Assembly: GCF_900312815.1 (NCBI RefSeq) | Contig: NZ_OMPE01000009.1 | Span: 124,001-188,000, forward strand | Direction of reading: 5' to 3' | DNA length: 64,000 nucleotides | Origin: Aquimarina sp. AU474 | GTDB taxonomy: Bacteria; Bacteroidota; Bacteroidia; Flavobacteriales; Flavobacteriaceae | In this document: one piece after another, positions 62,200 through 64,000 of the stretch | Position numbering within the stretch: the first letter of the stretch is position 1 | Layout of the letters: every line of letters begins with the position of its first letter | Program-made: the position numbers and the translations under genes | The notes under the pieces: generated by a model | Told to the model about the DNA's origin: nothing | Seen by the model: only the letters and a program-made list of their open reading frames with translations | The model's database searches: none

Positions 62200-63165
62200 A
62201 TGGTAAAGATTACCGCTGCAGAAGTAAACAAATTAAGAAAAGCAACAGGTGCAGGAATGATGGACTGCAAAAAAGCACTTGTAGAAGCCGAAGGTGATTT
62301 CGACAAAGCAATAGATGTATTACGTAAAAAAGGGCAAAAAGTAGCTGCTAAGAGAGCAGATCGTGAGTCTTCTGAGGGAGCTGCTATTGCAAAAATAAAT
62401 GCAGATAATACTGCAGGCGTATCTATCGTTCTTGGTTGTGAAACAGACTTTGTTGGTAAAAACGAGAGCTTTGTTGCCTTAGCAAATCAATTAGCGGATC
62501 TTGCATTAAACTATTCTTCTAAAGAAGAGTTTTTATCCGCAGATTTTGGAGGAATGACTGTTGCTGAAAAACTAGTTGAGCAAACCGGTGTAATTGGTGA
62601 AAAATTAGAAATCAATGCATTTTCTAAGCTTGAAGCTCCTTACGTTGGTTCATATGTACACATAAATAAAATTGCTGCACTTGTTGGGTTATCTTCAAAA
62701 ACAGATAAAGCTGATGTATTAGCAAAAGACCTAGCTATGCAGATTGCTTCTATGGGAGCTACTACACTTTCTTACAAAGATTTTGATCCAGCTTATGTTG
62801 CTTCAGAAACTGAAGCAAGGATTGCTGTAATCGAAAAAGACAATGAAGAATTAGGTCGTTTGGGTAAGACACTTAAAAATGTACCTCAATACATTTCTAT
62901 GTCTCAATTAACTCCTGAAGTTTTGGCAAAAGCTGAAGATGATGCAAAAGCAGAATTAAAAGCTGAAGGTAAACCTGAACAAATCTGGGATAGAATTCTT
63001 CCTGGAAAAATGGAGCGTTTTATTTCAGATAACACAACTCTTGATAAAGAGCAGTGTTTACTAGACCAGGACTTTATTAAAGATGAAAAAATTAATGTTT
63101 CAAAATATGTTGAATCATATGGAGACGTTAATGTAACAGATTTTAAAAGAGTAATGTTAGGTTAA
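62200..63165 (+). CDS. tsf: Elongation factor Ts
   Basis: A 321-residue nucleotide-exchange factor for EF-Tu. The N-terminal UBA-like helix bundle (EVNKLRKATGAGMMDCKKAL) and the TDFVGKNESFVALA contact region are present, followed by two dimerisation-type subdomains. The C-terminus ends KYVESYGDVNVTDFKRVMLG. Length is slightly above the E. coli protein, as is usual in this phylum. It lies between rpsB and pyrH, the common bacterial order. Confidence 0.97.
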   Translation: MVKITAAEVNKLRKATGAGMMDCKKALVEAEGDFDKAIDVLRKKGQKVAAKRADRESSEGAAIAKINADNTAGVSIVLGCETDFVGKNESFVALANQLADLALNYSSKEEFLSADFGGMTVAEKLVEQTGVIGEKLEINAFSKLEAPYVGSYVHINKIAALVGLSSKTDKADVLAKDLAMQIASMGATTLSYKDFDPAYVASETEARIAVIEKDNEELGRLGKTLKNVPQYISMSQLTPEVLAKAEDDAKAELKAEGKPEQIWDRILPGKMERFISDNTTLDKEQCLLDQDFIKDEKINVSKYVESYGDVNVTDFKRVMLG

Positions 63166-63204
63166 TTCCAAAACATAAACATATTCTTCGCCATATGCGA
63201 AAAT

Positions 63205-63239
63205 AAAAAAACCGCCTCCATAATGGAAGCGGTTTTTTT
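63205..63239 (+). terminator. Intrinsic terminator after tsf
   Basis: AAAAAACCGC-C-TCCA pairs with TGGA-A-GCGGTTTTTT across a TAA loop (63206-63237), with one internal mismatch and T residues at the end, 40 bases beyond the tsf stop. It closes the rpsB-tsf unit and separates it from pyrH. Confidence 0.85.
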
Positions 63240-63328
63240 CTTCTTCTTCATTTATTGAAATATTTTTTACAAGACCTTTTATATTATAAAATCTTAAATT
63301 TCCCTAAGATCTTATCCCCCATTATTAA

Positions 63329-63348
63329 AGATCAACCCCCATTGATCT
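63329..63348 (+). other. C-loop hairpin in the tsf-pyrH gap
   Basis: AGATCAA and TTGATCT frame a CCCCCA loop (63329-63348), and a similar TCCCCCATTATTAAAG stretch lies just before it. The 63240-63593 gap otherwise contains only A/T-rich sequence and the pyrH promoter. No reading frame or known riboswitch is seen. The meaning of the C-rich loop is unknown. Confidence 0.3.
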
Positions 63349-63551
63349 AAAATTAAAGACCTATAACAAAAAATATTTCTCATCCCCAGCACTTTTTTTT
63401 GTTTTCCTGAGGCAAACGTATAACATAATTCGAAGCCAATCAATACCTAGTACAGGGGAAAAAAACCCTTTTTTTGATTATCTACAGTAAACTTCAACAA
63501 TTCGCCATCAAAACGAAAAAAAACACCTTTATTTTCTAAAGTATTTTCTAA

Positions 63552-64000
<449 letters not shown>

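Noticed and set aside
63451..63477. GGGG-A7-CCC-T7 stretch as a terminator
   Set aside because: The stem has only three G-C pairs plus an A/T run, and no gene ends there; the tsf terminator is at 63205-63239.

Overview
The window is ordinary chromosome of a member of the Bacteroidota, most likely a marine Flavobacteriaceae (an Aquimarina-like genome is a guess). The evidence is AT-rich DNA, a TonB-dependent receptor with a carboxypeptidase-like N-terminal domain, alternative complex III in place of bc1, promoters of the form TTTG-N19-TAnnTTTG, few Shine-Dalgarno sequences, a tRNA without encoded CCA, and the start of a SprA-like type 9 secretion gene next to ruvA.

Layout. 1-3191: sprA start, ruvA and a malic enzyme/phosphotransacetylase fusion, all leftward. 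3348-12265: a trehalose-type uptake locus (GH37 trehalase, MFS carrier, TonB receptor, divergent LacI regulator, SSS symporter) with two LacI-type operators 21 bp apart. 12469-14194: queG, a small lipoprotein and a DUF4242 protein.

14268-25816 is the accessory part and the most interesting. A leftward run of poorly known genes encodes an 808-residue protein with an antimicrobial-peptide-like cationic core, an HExxH metallopeptidase, two proteins I cannot place, a peptidoglycan-binding-domain protein with a very acidic N-terminus, and a 58-residue Cys-rich peptide with a leader-like N-terminus. Divergent from it sit a sigma factor and a membrane anti-sigma-like TPR protein. Convergent with those is a membrane-anchored, periplasmic TPR-CHAT (caspase-like) protease. 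I propose that the CHAT protease senses or cleaves the anti-sigma protein, freeing the sigma factor to switch on the effector-like operon. None of this regulation is proven by sequence.

25882-40221: a cytochrome P450, ruvB, and the respiratory cluster actABCDEF-coxBA. 40445-46650: a SPOR protein, the rimP-nusA-infB operon behind a promoter and a terminator-like leader hairpin, and a UspA protein. 46832-59937: tRNA-Gln, a DUF2723 membrane protein, a polysaccharide deacetylase, a thioredoxin fold without its cysteines, a membrane phosphoesterase, a candidate small RNA, polA, a beta-lactamase-family lipoprotein and a DUF5916 protein. 60219-64000: rplM-rpsI, rpsB, tsf and the start of pyrH, with candidate RNA control elements before rpsB and before tsf.

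No CRISPR array, insertion sequence, integrase or rRNA was seen.
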